From NCBI GenBank assembly GCA_037957365.1, contig JARHVA010002685.1, positions 2,237,001 to 2,301,000 of the forward strand: a stretch of DNA of 64,000 nucleotides, in the 5' to 3' direction. Every line of letters starts with the position of its first letter. Within the stretch, counting starts at the first letter, position 1. Below, one piece after another: positions 27,050-41,632 of the stretch. This stretch comes from Torreya grandis (taxonomy: Eukaryota > Streptophyta > Pinopsida > Cupressales > Taxaceae). A program made the translations under genes and the position numbers. The notes below the pieces were generated by a model that searched no databases, had not been told where the DNA came from, and saw nothing but the letters and a program-made list of their open reading frames with translations.

Positions 27050-27597
27050 ACCAAAGTCCATAAATAAGAACCTATTATCAAGAGGACTATGGAGTAGAAT
27101 CAAAGAGTATGGCACACAAAACTAAGGATAGCCTTATGGGATAATAAAGTGACTCCCAAAGTTTCCATTGAAAACTCACCATTTATCCCAGTATATGGGA
27201 GGGAATCCAAGTAGCTTATTTATCTTGAACTACCCACCTTGGAGTTAAACCATCAGCTTGAGTTGATGGAGAGTAAACCTATGAGTGTGAGGATGGTAGA
27301 GCTCATTGAGCTGGAAGAAACCTAAGACCTTGCAATGAAGACATTAGATTCACATCAAGCTTAGGTCAAGAAAGTTTTTGACAAGAGATATAGAAAGTGA
27401 ATTCAAATAATGAGACCTAGTCCTTAAATGGGATTTAGATAAGGCCAAGCCAAGTAACCATACCAAGTTTGACATCTTATGGAGTGGTCCTTATTTGATC
27501 CATTGATGCAAATAGCATAATGATTTTCACTTGCCTAGCTGGATGGAGAGGTATTAACCATCCTAGTTAATGGAATTCATTTGAATCCCTATTACTA
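27050..27597 (+). pseudogene. Ty3/gypsy integrase C-terminus
   Basis: This is the end of a gypsy pol polyprotein; the enzyme would insert element cDNA. A frame beginning SINKNLL (27,053) is followed, after a shift, by NQRVWHTKLRIALWDNKVTP and VSIENSPFIPVYGRES. These match the family pattern ..W...L..ALWA.RTT.K.STG.SPF.LVYG.E. Then come LELPTLELNHQLEL (the P.E.E.PTLR segment), a VKKVFDKRY piece (the VK..FDKR segment) and HTKFDILWSGPYLI (the KF...W.GPY segment). The sequence ends with LDGEVLTILVNGIHLNPYY and a stop at 27,595-27,597. The catalytic DDE core and everything upstream in pol are missing, replaced by the antisense PMD frame. Several stops and shifts make it inactive. Confidence 0.85.
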
Positions 27598-29820
27598 GAA
27601 GATTTTGCAACCATTTTAATATATTATATTAGAGTTTCATGTTTTAATCTAAGTGCCTTTTGTACATTTCTTTCAATTGTGTGTTTCCCTTCTATAAGTT
27701 CCTTGGGTACATTATTTGTTTTGTTTTTTATCCTTATTGGTTCAAAAGGAAATTTTTGGACAGAGTCAGCCTTGTATCATTTTCATGATCATCTAAAATA
27801 AAAGACTTGAGACTCCATACACAATGAATATTTAAAGGCTACTAGTCACTTGCATAGTAGGTATGAAATCCTAGAATGTCACCAAAAAATTATGGCCAAT
27901 TTTGGCTTACATACAAAATTTTTCCTAACTAGATAAGTGTTTTGGAAGTCCTGGTGTAGAGTGAGAAGTTAAAAAGAGTTCCTGATGGAATAAATGATCA
28001 AATGGCTTAGAAGCATGTCTTGAATTATAAGTGGAGAGGATTCTGATAGGTTTCCATGGTGATCATAACATTTAGGGGCATGAGTCAGGTTGCATAAAAT
28101 CTCAAAATTTCATTTTATCCTTGTAAATCTAAAGAATAGTTCAATCACAAGTCTAGAAGAATTAGACTGTCTTAGCACATCATGTAAAAATGAATAGGTC
28201 AGTTTGGTTGTGAATTTTATGAGTATGCTCAGGAAGCCTCTCAAGATAATAATATCACATTAAAATGATGTTTTTCATGCCAAGATCATCCTATGCAAAA
28301 TTAGAGTCTTGACGAGTTCTTTATCTCAAGATAGAAGACTTCAAATTTGAACTTGTAGAGTGAAATGTGCATGGGGACATCAATTTAAGCCATGATAAGT
28401 ATCTATTTGAATTTAAATTTTCTTAAGGATGAATGAAGTGCTAAAAAGTTTCTAAATCATGAAATCTTAGATCATATCTAATGGTGTATGTGTGATAATA
28501 AAGTCAGTGGGTCCAAAAAGATTAATGGAGTGTCTTTAATTATATAAAAGTGGATCGATGATGAGTATGAGGTCAACAAGTCAGTGGATCATAGAGATGA
28601 ATGTGATAATGATAAGTGTTACAACCATGAATAACCACAAAAAAATCAATGGTAGGAACTCATCCATGAAAAAACAAATCAATGATGTGGAGTAAAGCTA
28701 AAGAGTCAACAAGATTAGGTTGAACACAAGGGTACCACATGATGTAAGTGCATAACAAGATAAAGTTTAATTATATGACCCATATAAATAATGTGGAGAT
28801 AATAAGTGTCATGATCAAGGAGCCTTGATCAACTTCAGTGGCTAATATTCAAATGAAGAACAAGTACAAACTAGGTTGAACTAGATAAAATATTTGAAAG
28901 GGCATATACCACCATTAGAGGTCAATTGAGAACCATTAAACATGAGACATATTTATATAGTTAATATTATCAATAATAAAGTTTTGGTACCATAAAATCT
29001 CAATTAGGACCTATGTTCAAATATCTAGAACTTGTCGACCCTATTTTCCAAAGTTGTAGGATTATTTCATGGTTGTGTTCATTGCTCTTTTATAAGTAAG
29101 ATACTCATGTGCAATGATTTATTTATTCCACAAGATTTAGAGGAAAAATAGGTCTATTTAAACCTAATATAGTTCAACAACAAAGCTATGTAACTAGTAG
29201 GTTTTCATTTAAATGATAACTATGGGAAAACTAATAAATGGATTGGTTTTCATCTATAGTAAGACCTATGCTCAGATATTGAAATGGGGGTAGATATGTG
29301 ATTAATTAATAAGTATCTTATCTTCTAAAATAATAATTTTCTTGATAATCATGTACCTATAACCATTCAAGGTAGATATAGTCATGGCTCTGTCAGGTAA
29401 AAATATGAGGATTTTGTCCTTATAAGCAATTTATGTGGAACATGGCATATAATTCTAAGAGAAGGATTTGGGGATTGGAAATTATAGTTGGAGAATTTAA
29501 TAGATTTTCAAGGTTTGAAAGATTTTCTTCAATTAATATCATGACTCATCATCTTCAACAAACTCTTGTATTTTAGTATGTTTCTTAGCTAATGAGAATA
29601 TTTATGGATATATTAGGAAAAATTAAATTTAATTTGTCTATGATGGATTAGTCTTGATTGGATAAGATGTGGTTGAGTACTCATTGAAGAATAGTGGCAA
29701 CTGATTTATGGATCCCTGATTGCATGCTCCCCCCTCTCTTCTTCCCCTTTCCCTTATATCTCCAATTCTTTCACATTGGGCAGGGGTTCTCAATTTTTAG
29801 ATATTAGCTAGAGAATTTTG
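27598..29820. other. no recognised gene; possible gypsy 3' region
   Basis: The sequence follows the integrase stop and could be the 3' untranslated region and LTR of the same gypsy element. I could not find a matching second LTR. No convincing coding frame is present on either strand. Confidence 0.4.
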
Positions 29821-29837
29821 ACAATCGAGGAGACTCT

Positions 29838-30065
29838 AATTTTGATAAGGCTAAACCTATCAAAGAAATCTAATAACTACCTCTTGATGTAATAATTACC
29901 TATCTCTTACCTTTAATAACAACCTCTTGATGTAATAATTTTGATAAGGCTAAACCTATAAAAAAAAATTAATAACTACCTCTTGATGTAATAATTTTGA
30001 TAAGGCTAAACCTATCAAAAAAATTTAATAACTACCTCTTGATGTAATAATTACCTCTTACCTTT
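29838..30065. repeat. tandem repeat, three units with a 57-bp period
   Basis: The unit runs from TTTTGATAAGGCTAAACC through AATAACTACCTCTTGATG. Copies start at about 29,840, 29,938 and 29,995. The last two are exactly 57 bp apart; the first is longer because of an extra segment that repeats TCTTACCTTT. The array is bracketed by GA(C/T)AAT(C/T)GAGGAGACTCTAATT-like sequence on both sides, as if it grew inside one copy. Confidence 0.75.
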
Positions 30066-33000
30066 GACAATTGAGGAGACTCTAATTACATGATGATCTT
30101 ATGAAGTATATTCTTCCTAGGCCATTGTCCTTCTACTTGCCTCTTTTAAGATGTTTTCAAGCTAATTTGTAGGTCTAAACTTATGTTCTTTTTCCATTGA
30201 TGAATGTTTAGTGTGATTTTTAGAATTCCTCTTTACTTCATTTATTGCATGGTGATCCTAGTTCATGAAATACTTATACTATTAGCTAGTTTGTGAGATT
30301 ATGTGAGATAACATTGTCTTATGATGATCTAGTGTGGGTTAATTAAGTGAGTGTCTCATTTAAATTTGGTTCATCACCTTGTTAGCTTTATTAGGTGTCC
30401 TTTCCCCTTTCTAACCCTTTTCCAAGTAGTATCATTAGTTTAGGTGATCCGTCAAGATGAAGTTAGCCTTCTTTAGATGTTTAACCTCACTATAGGATAC
30501 CTATATCCTGAGGTAATCCTAATATTGTAGCTTAGCTGGGGAGATCCTAAAAAGGTCCCCCAAAGGGTGAAAAATTAATATACAATAGGAACCCATTCTA
30601 GTTGGAGTAATTCAAATGTTGGGTACTAAATTGCCTATTCAACAGGGCCATCCCAATCTGAATTCCCATTCTAAATTTTTTATTAGTGTGGGTTTCTTAT
30701 ATATCCATAAAGGAGAAAGAATCACAAATCATGTTCTTTATATAGTCTAGATGGGGGCTCTTGAGTGAGCCATTATGGATGTAGACCATCAATAAGACTA
30801 CATCAAGTAAGTTAGGCATCATGTAAAAGTGACCTTCTAGAGGCCTCTTATCTTTATTAAAAATATGCTCTCATAACCTTGCTCTAATAATTTCTCATAC
30901 AACAAAGGTTAATTATGATGTCTTTAGAAAATATAGTAGTAGAACCCATTCCAATTATAGGAATTTGATGGTTGGGTATTCGGATAGCATGTTCAATAGG
31001 GTGATACCAATCCAAATTGCCATTCTAAATTTTTTTATTGGTGTGGGATACTCATATTTTAGGTTGATTTTATCTTAAGGTAGCATCCAACTACTAATTT
31101 CCATAAACTTATCTTTCTTTAATCCCTCCACTCTATTTAAATCCTACGTGGCATCTAGGATAAGAAGAGATAGGTATAACTAAAATTCATCATTAGATAT
31201 GAATTCTAAAACCATGTTTTTCTTAAGATGATGCATGTACGATCCTCTAGATATATTCCATGTGAATAATAAATCATGCATGAGGTTGATATAGGGAATG
31301 ACTTATGGATTAACACCTACAAATTATATCCCTTTTCTCTTAAGAAAAAAGAGCTATATGACCAATTGACATTGGAATGGAGTCATGTTTTAATCATACA
31401 TGTGTGAGACAACTTGGTATATGGCATCTATAGTTATTATTATCATTGTTGAATATAGAAGGTTAAAAATGTATATCTATTTACTCATTATAATATTTTA
31501 TGGATAACCTTGAAAGAGGGAGGGTTACATAAAATTCCCTTGATGAGGATGCCATTATTCTAAATTTAAGTTAGAATTGATCCAATTTGTAACTCAATTT
31601 CTCAGCTCTCCTAAGTATGTTGTTAAGTTAAAGACACTAGTGGCTAGGGATAAATCATAGGAGAGTTAAAAACTTAGCATGAGATGGAATGGGTATGTCA
31701 TCATTTAAACTTCTTTGATACAGCTTTAACATTAATTCCTAGTTTGTACACTATTACTGTTTAATGTCTATAACTTTGATTTGTTTATTTAATTCAAAAT
31801 TTACCACCTCATTTGAATAGTATGACACATAAGTGATATTTATGTTTATCAAGAGTGACATCATTACCCTTTTATAAGTTTCATTTCATCACTTCTTTGT
31901 ATTTATCTTACTAAGTAGGAAATCTTTCACTAGTCAAAAGATAGGAGTCTTGGTATAACATTGTTTGTGAGGCAGGTTAATATCTTGAGCAAAAATTTTG
32001 AACACTTTTGCCAATGAACTAATTAATTTAGAGGAAAAAGCTGAATTTTTTTTCCAAAAACCTAACTGTGTTGAACTCTTCCACCCAACAAAATTAATGA
32101 AGACCTATTATCTGAGGGATTTATTAAGCAAAATTGTTAAACATTTTTGTTAAAGACCTAGATGTGCATTGTAACTTTGTCAAAGGATCTATGCTGGATA
32201 TATCACCTAAAAACCTAAATAAATTGAAGTGTGAAACTCTAGGTACTAGGTTATTGAAGAATAGTGGATGAAGGGTAAATGTTGAAGTGTTATAATGCCT
32301 AACAACTAATGTTTCAAATCCTTAACCCTAAAGTCTTGAATACTTCACTTTGAATAAATTGTCTGATGTAAAATTCCAAAGAATAAATTCCTATGAGGTA
32401 TTTAGAGTGAAGATTTAAAAATACCTAAAATTTGTTAGAGGGGTTCATTCATAAAAATTGATGAAGAGAATCACTGAACAAAACCACCTAATACCATCAT
32501 TGAATAGTAAGTTCAGACCAAAATTGCCAAAGAGAATACTCTAACCAAAATTATTGAAGACCTAAGTTCTAAACAACCATTGAAAACCCTTTATTTCTAA
32601 GTATCTCATCCAATGGATTTTAACAAATAAATGAGTTATAACCTGCATATACATAACTTCCAAAAATCATTAGTAGGTTAGTCCTACAAGACAAAAAGGT
32701 ACATTCATATGTATTTTTTATAACAAAGTTAGAAAAATATGGAAGGCCTTTATTTTTAAAGGAATTTTGAAATAGGGATAGAGGTTAATTAAAAAATATA
32801 GTGTGTCCCTATTATAAAAAAAGAAGAAATGGGGTAAGTTGAGATCAACAGTTCCCACTTGATTGAATGAATATAAATATTCAATAACCCTTTACAATTG
32901 TAGGTGCATCTTCCATATTTTTTTCAGAATTTCCAAAATCAATGAAAATAGTTCTACATTTACCAGGAATAAATGGAATCATGAACTTATCCATATTCAT

Positions 33001-35252
33001 AGAGACACTTTGTTTCTATATCTAAGCACTCATATGCCTATTCAAATACATTCTTGTGATTGTATTCTGGTCACTGACATGTATGCATCATAAATAAATC
33101 TAGATAGATAATTTAGATGTTTTTTACATAAATATAAAATTGGTTCATTTATTTAGTTATAATAATATTTTTTTAATAATTTTATATCTTAAATAATCTA
33201 ATTTATCTTTCATTTTTATGTTATTTTGGTTGCATTTATTATAAAATAGATAGAACATATTATTAAACCCATTTGTATGTCTTGAGCATGGTGAACCCTA
33301 GGTTAAGTTAGGGTTTCTTTCCAATTTTATTAAATAATATATAATTTTATCCTCTCCTTTTTAAACCTTAAGGTTGTGGTAGATACCATCCATCTACTAT
33401 ATAAGTCTGTGTTATCACTAAACTAATAGGTTAGGTATTCATAATGAACATTACCTAAGAATTAAATATTCCCAATATATGAGAAATAATGTGTCTAATG
33501 AGGATATTCTAAATAAAATACTTTAGTTTAGGGAGTCAATGTAATTTTTTCAAAATCAAATGTTTCTAAAAAATACATCACTTTAAGCTAATATTGCACA
33601 TGTCCATAATCCTGAGAATACTAGTGTCAATTGCATTCTTATGTCTCAATTAAGAATGTCGTGCCTAATTTTTTTCATCTCAAGTATGAATTTTTAAAAA
33701 TAATTTCATCTATATTTAATTATTCAAATATTTTTCATAAGGTAAATAAGTAACTAAGTTACACTCTAAATTATATTCTTAAAAAAAACCTTGATCACAT
33801 TGCCTCCTATGTGTTCTCCACAGAAATATAGATAATATTTTTCCTATAATAGAATGATTGGATGTAATATAGATAATTGTTTGGATTTAAATATAAAATT
33901 AAAAATTAATATTAATAATGGTGATTCTATTATAGATACATCCATTAAATCCCCAATGAATTCAAACACTTCTTATTTAAGTGATAAAAACAATCAAATT
34001 AAGGTCACATATTCTAAGGAAAGGTTACAAAAATAAAAATTGAAACAATTAAAAAATGAGCATTCACATAATGAACAATTTAAAAAAAAGGTTACAATAA
34101 GATAAGTTACATTGGGAAAATTTAAAACTAGAATAGATACAACATAAAATTATGTAAACTAAAAGTTGAAAAATAAGAAAATATAATTAATAGTGTAATT
34201 ATGAAAGTGAAAATTATGCCCTTGCTTAATGATCAAGTAATGATAATCATATATGATATCAATAATACTAAGCATAAGTAATATGTTGAGTAGAAAAATA
34301 TATCTACTAAATAAATTATGCATATCCTACTATAGATAAAAAATAATGATGGGAATAACATTTCAAAATTACAAGATGAAAGAGATTATAATAATGATGA
34401 TGATGATGATATCAACACATGGTATTATAGTGATGATTAAGAAGACTAAATTTTTATACATTCCAATAACTTCATCTTTCACATGATGATAAAATACATA
34501 ACTCAACAGGTGATGGACATGAAGGGTGGTTAAGATATGTATAATATACATGGGTACAACCCATTGATGGTATCATTTTTTAGACAAATCATATTTTATT
34601 GTAAATAAATTCTTGATGTTTACTTGATTGTTCCACCTACTATTCTTCTATTTTGAGATACATGTAAATGATTTTGTATTGATCATTATTCTATCCTTTG
34701 GATTTATTTTCATTTAGAACTCTTATTTTTTATTGTTTACCCTAATCTACATATCCATGACATATTTTTAATGATGAATATTATTAAATAGTGTCCTTAT
34801 TATAATTCACATTATTTGAAACATATGATGTTCTTACCTTTCCATGTTGATATCTATACTTTTAATATCTTACATTTAGAATAAATGATCACATAGATTA
34901 TTGATTACATATTATTACATAATAATATACACTTATTACTCTTGATCTCCCTCTACCTCCTACATAATATTTTGAGCTACGATGTCTTATATACACATAT
35001 AGTGGGATCATATTGCTTACCTTCGTTTCTTATAAATTAATATTATATAACACTAAGTACACACTATGCCTTTGACACATTGCACAAATTATTCATAACC
35101 CTTGGTTTCTTCTATTTTTATTTCCTTGACACTTGGCCTTACTTGACTATAGATATGCATTCGTAAATTTAAGAAAATAAAATGAAATATTTAGAAATAA
35201 AAATGACATATGCATGTCATGTATTACTTGTTTACATGAATATTATATGTTG

Positions 35253-35255
<3 letters not shown>
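30066..35255. other. no recognised gene
   Basis: AT-rich sequence without identifiable domains. It contains the 110-bp direct repeat listed separately, a stretch at about 32,070-32,590 where phrases like AAAATTGTTAAAGACCTA recur loosely, and a short ATG trinucleotide run near 34,395-34,411. Short open frames such as 32,863-33,090 and 33,854-34,033 show no recognisable motif. Confidence 0.45.
30589..31062. repeat. direct repeat of about 110 bp, copies about 360 bp apart
   Basis: The segment at 30,589-30,705 (from GGAACCCATTCTAG to the end of GCCATTCTAAATTTTT-like sequence) recurs in diverged form at 30,950-31,062. Both contain AACCCATTC, TTGGGTA, CA(A/G)GG and CCATTCTAAATTTTT in the same order. 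The spacing sequence is not repeated. Confidence 0.7.

Positions 35256-35296
<41 letters not shown>
35256..35296. repeat. (TA)n microsatellite at the left edge of LTR-E
   Basis: About 40 bp of TA lies directly against the start of the LTR (TGAGGCC at 35,296; the sister has TGATAAGGCC). The array blurs the exact boundary and any target duplication. Confidence 0.95.
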
Positions 35297-35299
<3 letters not shown>

Positions 35300-36913
35300 G
35301 CCATAAAATGTCTCATTATATCATCAAATGACAGTATTTTATCTTACATAAATCATGTTCTAAATTGGATTTAGATGCAATTTTAAGAACTTATGTTTTT
35401 TTATTAAATGAAATATACGAATATATTTAGTATATTATTTATAAATAATTGAAATATACATTGTGGATATTTTGTTATAATTTCATTTGAAATAGATGTC
35501 AAATGTTATATATATAGTATAAAATGAGTCATCAAATCATATATAAAAGTTTTAAGTTCTCAAATATCAAATCAAGAATGATCTTCATGTAGATCTAGAG
35601 ATTCTCATTGGCTTTAAAAACCTACAAAAATCATATCTGATTTTATTTAATTTATTTTTATATGGATGTACTATTTATTCATGCTCAAATAAGGTATACA
35701 AACAACTTTTTATCAACCAAAAACATGTCTTGTATTTGTGTGTTGGTTTAATTTATGTTTTAATTATGAAGCTATAAGTACAAAATTGATAGGTTATAAA
35801 AAATATTGAAAATAGTCTTCAATAGTATCATAAAATATGAATATAATTAAATATTTAAATTCCTCTAAAAATAAAAAATTTAAAAAAAGAATCATCTTGA
35901 TCTAAGTCTATAAGCAAAAGTTATAAATGTTTCAATTGGCCCCAGAGTTGAACAAGTTTAGCTCCAGACTTAAAAAAATTTAGATCTAAAGATACAAAGA
36001 ATTGAATTTAAGGAATATAAGACTAAAAATGAATTATATAATGTTTTAGGACATGTTTTATAGTCTTCCTATATATGGAAATTCTATAAATAGAAACTTC
36101 CAAATATAGACATCATAAAAATCAGCAAGTACAAGGGTCAACAAATATGGAAACATGAAATTAAAAGAGATGATTTATACCTATTTTTATAAATAATTTA
36201 TATAAAATTTATTTATATTATTAATAAACATAGGCATTTCCAAATAATTTATTGTATTTATAGTATTTCAAATACTATGGATATCTCACTCATCAAGTTG
36301 ATGGAAGAAATTGAATTGGCCAAGATTGTGAGTTATTCTCTCCAACAAAATCCAAAATTGTTGGAAAAAAAATTAAAGAACCTAAATTGCCTAAAACAAG
36401 ATATAAAAATTGCATTTTTTAATTTAAAATTTCCCACTATTTTATCCTTAATTATTATTGTTTTTATTCTCCAAATATGTAAAAAATTAATTTTTAATAT
36501 TGTTAGTTTGTTAGCCTAGAATAATAATTGATTTCAAAACTTATTTGTTATGTTCTTAATATTAGAAAATTAGTTATAAAATATTTTTCTAAATTTATTA
36601 ATCTTAAAAAATAATTTTTTGAATAATTTATTTTATAAATACAATCTTCTCATTCATAGTTGGGACTTAGAGGAGTTAGATGGAAATAGTAGATAATAAA
36701 AAGAGTTGAACAATAGTTATTAATAGATATCAAGCTTTTCATTTTCATATTGTAATCATTTTCAAAATTAATGAGAATTTGATGAATTTTATAAATATAT
36801 AATATTTTTCCAATCCTAATGTAAGGGAGAGAAAGGGCCAATTCAACAAAGGAAGTTGGATCTTTTATGGTATTTCTATGTTTATATTATTGTCTATTTA
36901 TCTTTCATTTTAA
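35294..36913 (+). repeat. left LTR of LTR-E
   Basis: This copy aligns with 45,069-46,684. Shared sequence stops near 36,891. If the LTR ends at TTTTAAGCA (36,907-36,915), the next bases (AAGTGTTGTGTGAGAG) could be a decayed gypsy primer site. Both LTRs carry the start of a small reading frame (36,277 and 46,080) that is conserved for about 30 codons. Confidence 0.7.
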
Positions 36914-39884
36914 GCAAAGTGTTGTGTGAGAGTTTAACATGAATGTCTATATGTTCAATGCATGTGTGTTTTATTTTCATTTAATTTAAATTATTTTAAA
37001 TTATAATCATTTCCTTTCAAATAACTTATATTTTAACTTTTATTAATAGTTTTTTTACATTTTCTATAATTTACAATTTTGTCAATAAACTAAATATGTG
37101 TTTAATTTAATTCAATTTAAATTTTAGAAAAGTGTGTTTCCCTTGCAAGAATTTTAAATTTTAAATTTTATTAAGTGTGTTTGATTTCATAAGTAATATA
37201 AAAGATTTAAATTCAATGAAATTAGATTACACTCTATAAGCAAGTGATCCACAACTCTACCTAAAGAGAAAACTATTTATCATTATCATTTACACCTTAT
37301 TGTTGATTTTTGTTAGACATCAATGTTAAAATATAAATTTATACCTTATTTCATAGACTTTTATATGTTTTGAAACATATATTTATACTATTTAACTTTA
37401 ATTTCGTATCTACTATTTTGAAATTATTACATGACTATAGATTGGCCAAACCAGTGATGATTAAATTTTGATTAGATTATGACTTGTTAGTTCTAGTTGA
37501 TACTTGACTAATTATTATAACTATGGATTATGTTGTAAATGAGGTAATGAAAATATCATGAATCATTATTTATTTTGATTCATTTCTAATACTTTATAAT
37601 ATTCAATTTAGTTATATTATTACCATATCATTCAGGTGCTACTGATGTCATTTGTGGCTATAGGTGTAGGTACATGAGCTAGGCTAGACATGGATTTTAG
37701 TAGTCACGGAGATAAAAGATAGGGGTAGTGAGCAGTCAGGAGATACCAACATAGGTAAAAGGGATAATATGCATAATTTATCTATTCATCTATGTATAAG
37801 TATTCTATAATTTTGTTCTTTCATTTCAGTTGTGTTGTCATGCTCACTTTTTAATATTGTCTTTTATTATATTATTATTATTCATTTTGACTTGTATCAT
37901 CCTTGTGCCTAACCATTATATTTATTGGTGTCTTGATTTTGATTTAATTATTTCATTTTGATTGTCATGTGTTTGGATCACTTTCATGTTTAATTACTTA
38001 GGCATTCGTTATCTTGATGTTAACTCTTGATCCCTTTGCAGTGTTTATTTGACCTCTCATTTATTATTTTGATTTACCTTAGGTAGAGGGACTCTAATAT
38101 TATTTTCCAAAGTATAGATTTAATGATTTCCTTAGGTTCATGGACCTTTGATAAGTTAAAAAAAGATCATAATGACCAAAATCTAGGTCAATGGGATAAA
38201 TTAAGGCATGCCATCATTTAGGTAGATTTGGATCTCCTCCCATAGTGCCACACTTGAGTAGTTAGGTGAGGGGGGCATAGGATAAAAACTTGGGAGAAAG
38301 AGAAGAAAATCCTAGAAGGGATAAAATGGTATAAAATATGAGTAATGGGGATCAAAAACCCTTCTAGGAGAGAGGAGGGAGATTAGAGTAGCTTGAGCCA
38401 TGAGTAATAAATAAGAGAGGATCATGAAGTATTTGAAGGGAAAGAAAAAAGAAAATAAGAACTCCATCCTACTTTTGTATGGGAAGGTTATTCACAGGTA
38501 AGTGATGCATTGTTTTGAAAAAAGAAAAGAATGAATATCTATTTTGTTATATTGTAAAATCAAAATAAATTATTTATAAGATCATAAGGAAGCCCTAGGA
38601 ATTCTTGATGAGCCTAAAAATCCCCAAATCAATTTATATAAATATGAATCTTTTATTTTTATCATTATATAAATTTATTGGGTATGAAAAATTTGTATGA
38701 CCAGATTATTTTAAATTCTAGGTTTAAACCCTATGTTTAAATCCCTTTTTTTGAACTCTAAATAAATATAAACTCATTTCCATTTGGATTGTGAATACTT
38801 TGATTTTCATGGGCATTTTGATTAAACCAAGGTATGATGTTTTAAGTTATATGTATTTTTTTTTTTTTGAGTTTTATTTTGATCTTTGCCTAATGTAAGT
38901 ACTTAGACTGAATATCTAATTTAGGTTTTTTAACCTAGAATATTAATGCACCATTCTTGGATGAAGTTGGATATTTTGGGTGGTATTATTTCACTTACTC
39001 ATATATAACCTAATGGCAAGGAATTTCACCTCAACTAGGTTTATTTATTATTTTTATCACTTGGTCTAAGTCATTTTCCTTGATGTAATTATTTTCCCTA
39101 CAATTTTTTAAGGAAATTAACCCAACTATAATAGGGCCAGTTATAACATTTTATCACTTTTTAGTATTTTTTCAAGATTTTAAATGGATGTACCTAATTA
39201 TATGGTGTAAGTTTAATAATTTTAAAATATTAGATGATTTTATTGAACTAGTTTTGAATGCAAATAGTAGTTGAATGTTTCACATTTACCTTTTAGATAT
39301 AAGTAATGTTTTCACCTCATTATTGGTGTTGGGATATATTGTTTGTAAATTGGTATACTTGAACATACGATGGAGGGTTATCATCTTCCATTGTATATCC
39401 AAATTGGTACCAAAAAAATACTTTGGATAAATAAAAATATTTCCAATGATAGTGTGCCTATTTTGAGACAAGTTTAAGCTTGAATTTTAGTTGTGAATTT
39501 ATTTCCTGTTTATTTTTTTGTTGTAGATGTTGTATTTTATAGTGATGGATTATTTTTCCCTATTTCTCATGTCCACATATTAAAATCCTAAACTCTAGAC
39601 TCTACCTATCAGCTAACGGTTGGGGATGGTGAGTTCCAGCAATTTAAGAGTTCATATGATGGGTCAGGTTAGGTTAGGTCATACGAGGAAACATCTCTAG
39701 GTTGGTTCCATATATTTACTTGATTTGATCTTGGTTGGTTTCCATTTGTACAAGATCTTTGGTAGCACATTATATTTAATTATCACTACTTATTGGTTTC
39801 CCATAATATGTCTTATAATTACCAAGCTATTAATTGCTTGGTATATTAGAAAACATTGGAAACATAACTATACTTGTAGTATTA

Positions 39885-39885
<1 letters not shown>

Positions 39886-39944
<59 letters not shown>
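39886..39944. repeat. (GT)n microsatellite
   Basis: An uninterrupted run of about 29 GT units. The Val-Cys open frame that ends in it is an artefact. Confidence 0.97.
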
Positions 39945-39946
<2 letters not shown>

Positions 39947-41150
39947 TTAATTATTAATTAATTTATTTTCCATTATTAAATTGTTTAGATGTTTTATCTT
40001 TCAAATTTGGTTTAGTATATTGTATACTTGTTAAGTTATAAATGTTTATATGGATTGAAAGGCTACATAATTACTTTCTTAAATTTCATTGTTTAATTGA
40101 TTATTTATGGTGTCAATGATTATTTTTTAAGTTTATTAATTATATTATATATTACATAATAAATTTTAATTTTATTCATACAAAAATTAAATTTGTATTC
40201 CCTTTTCTATTCATGTTAAGACTATAATTGTAATTGTTTAATAGTGATCAAATTTGAAACTATACTTGCATAGAAATATGGGTTTTTTGTAAAATTTATG
40301 AACTATTGTACATGTATGTTGGTATGAATTATAATAGGTTAATTTTGATTTATTAATATACATTAAGTATGAGGTTTGAGTTATTTATATGCAGTTGCAC
40401 ATAAGTTCTTAATATGACATGATTAAGCTTGTAATTGACAAGATTAATCTTGTTATTAAAACTTCTTTCCCATTAATATTTTTATGATCTTGGGTTTCCC
40501 TTGGAATGCTAAATAAAAGCACAATTAGGATTGAATTTAGTCACTAATATAATAATTGAAATGATTCAATTTCATAAAATGGAGCATCATTTTTTTAGGT
40601 AAAATTTTCTTAGTTTTATGAATGAAATTGTATAAATTATATCATGAACAAAGTGAATGCATAGTGATAGTGTTAGATTTTTATTTTATACTAAAAGTGT
40701 GATGCACTTGGGTTTCTAAGTTATGAAATGGTTTCACTTTTAATAGTAATATATTTCTTAGGAAATTACTATTTTAATATGGTTCATACTTCTTATTTGG
40801 ATGTTCATGAACTAATATATCAGTGAATGAAGGTTACTAAATTAACACTATGGTGTCAATATGACTTCAATATATATTAAATAAGGTTCATCCTTGGATT
40901 ACATGGTTATTGTATTTTTATAAGCTAGTTTAGAAAAGAGCATGCCTTGGCTTAAAATTGAAATAGGCTTGTTTAAGTGTTGTAACATAAATATGATAAT
41001 AAATTCCAACAAAAAATATTATTTTTGGTGCAAATGGTTTTGATGTTCTAACAAGAGTTATTAAGAGAAGTTAGTGAATAATTCAAGGAATTATAATTTT
41101 GTAAATTATATATAATTAATTTAATTTAATTATGAGTAGTAAATCTAATC

Positions 41151-41632
<482 letters not shown>

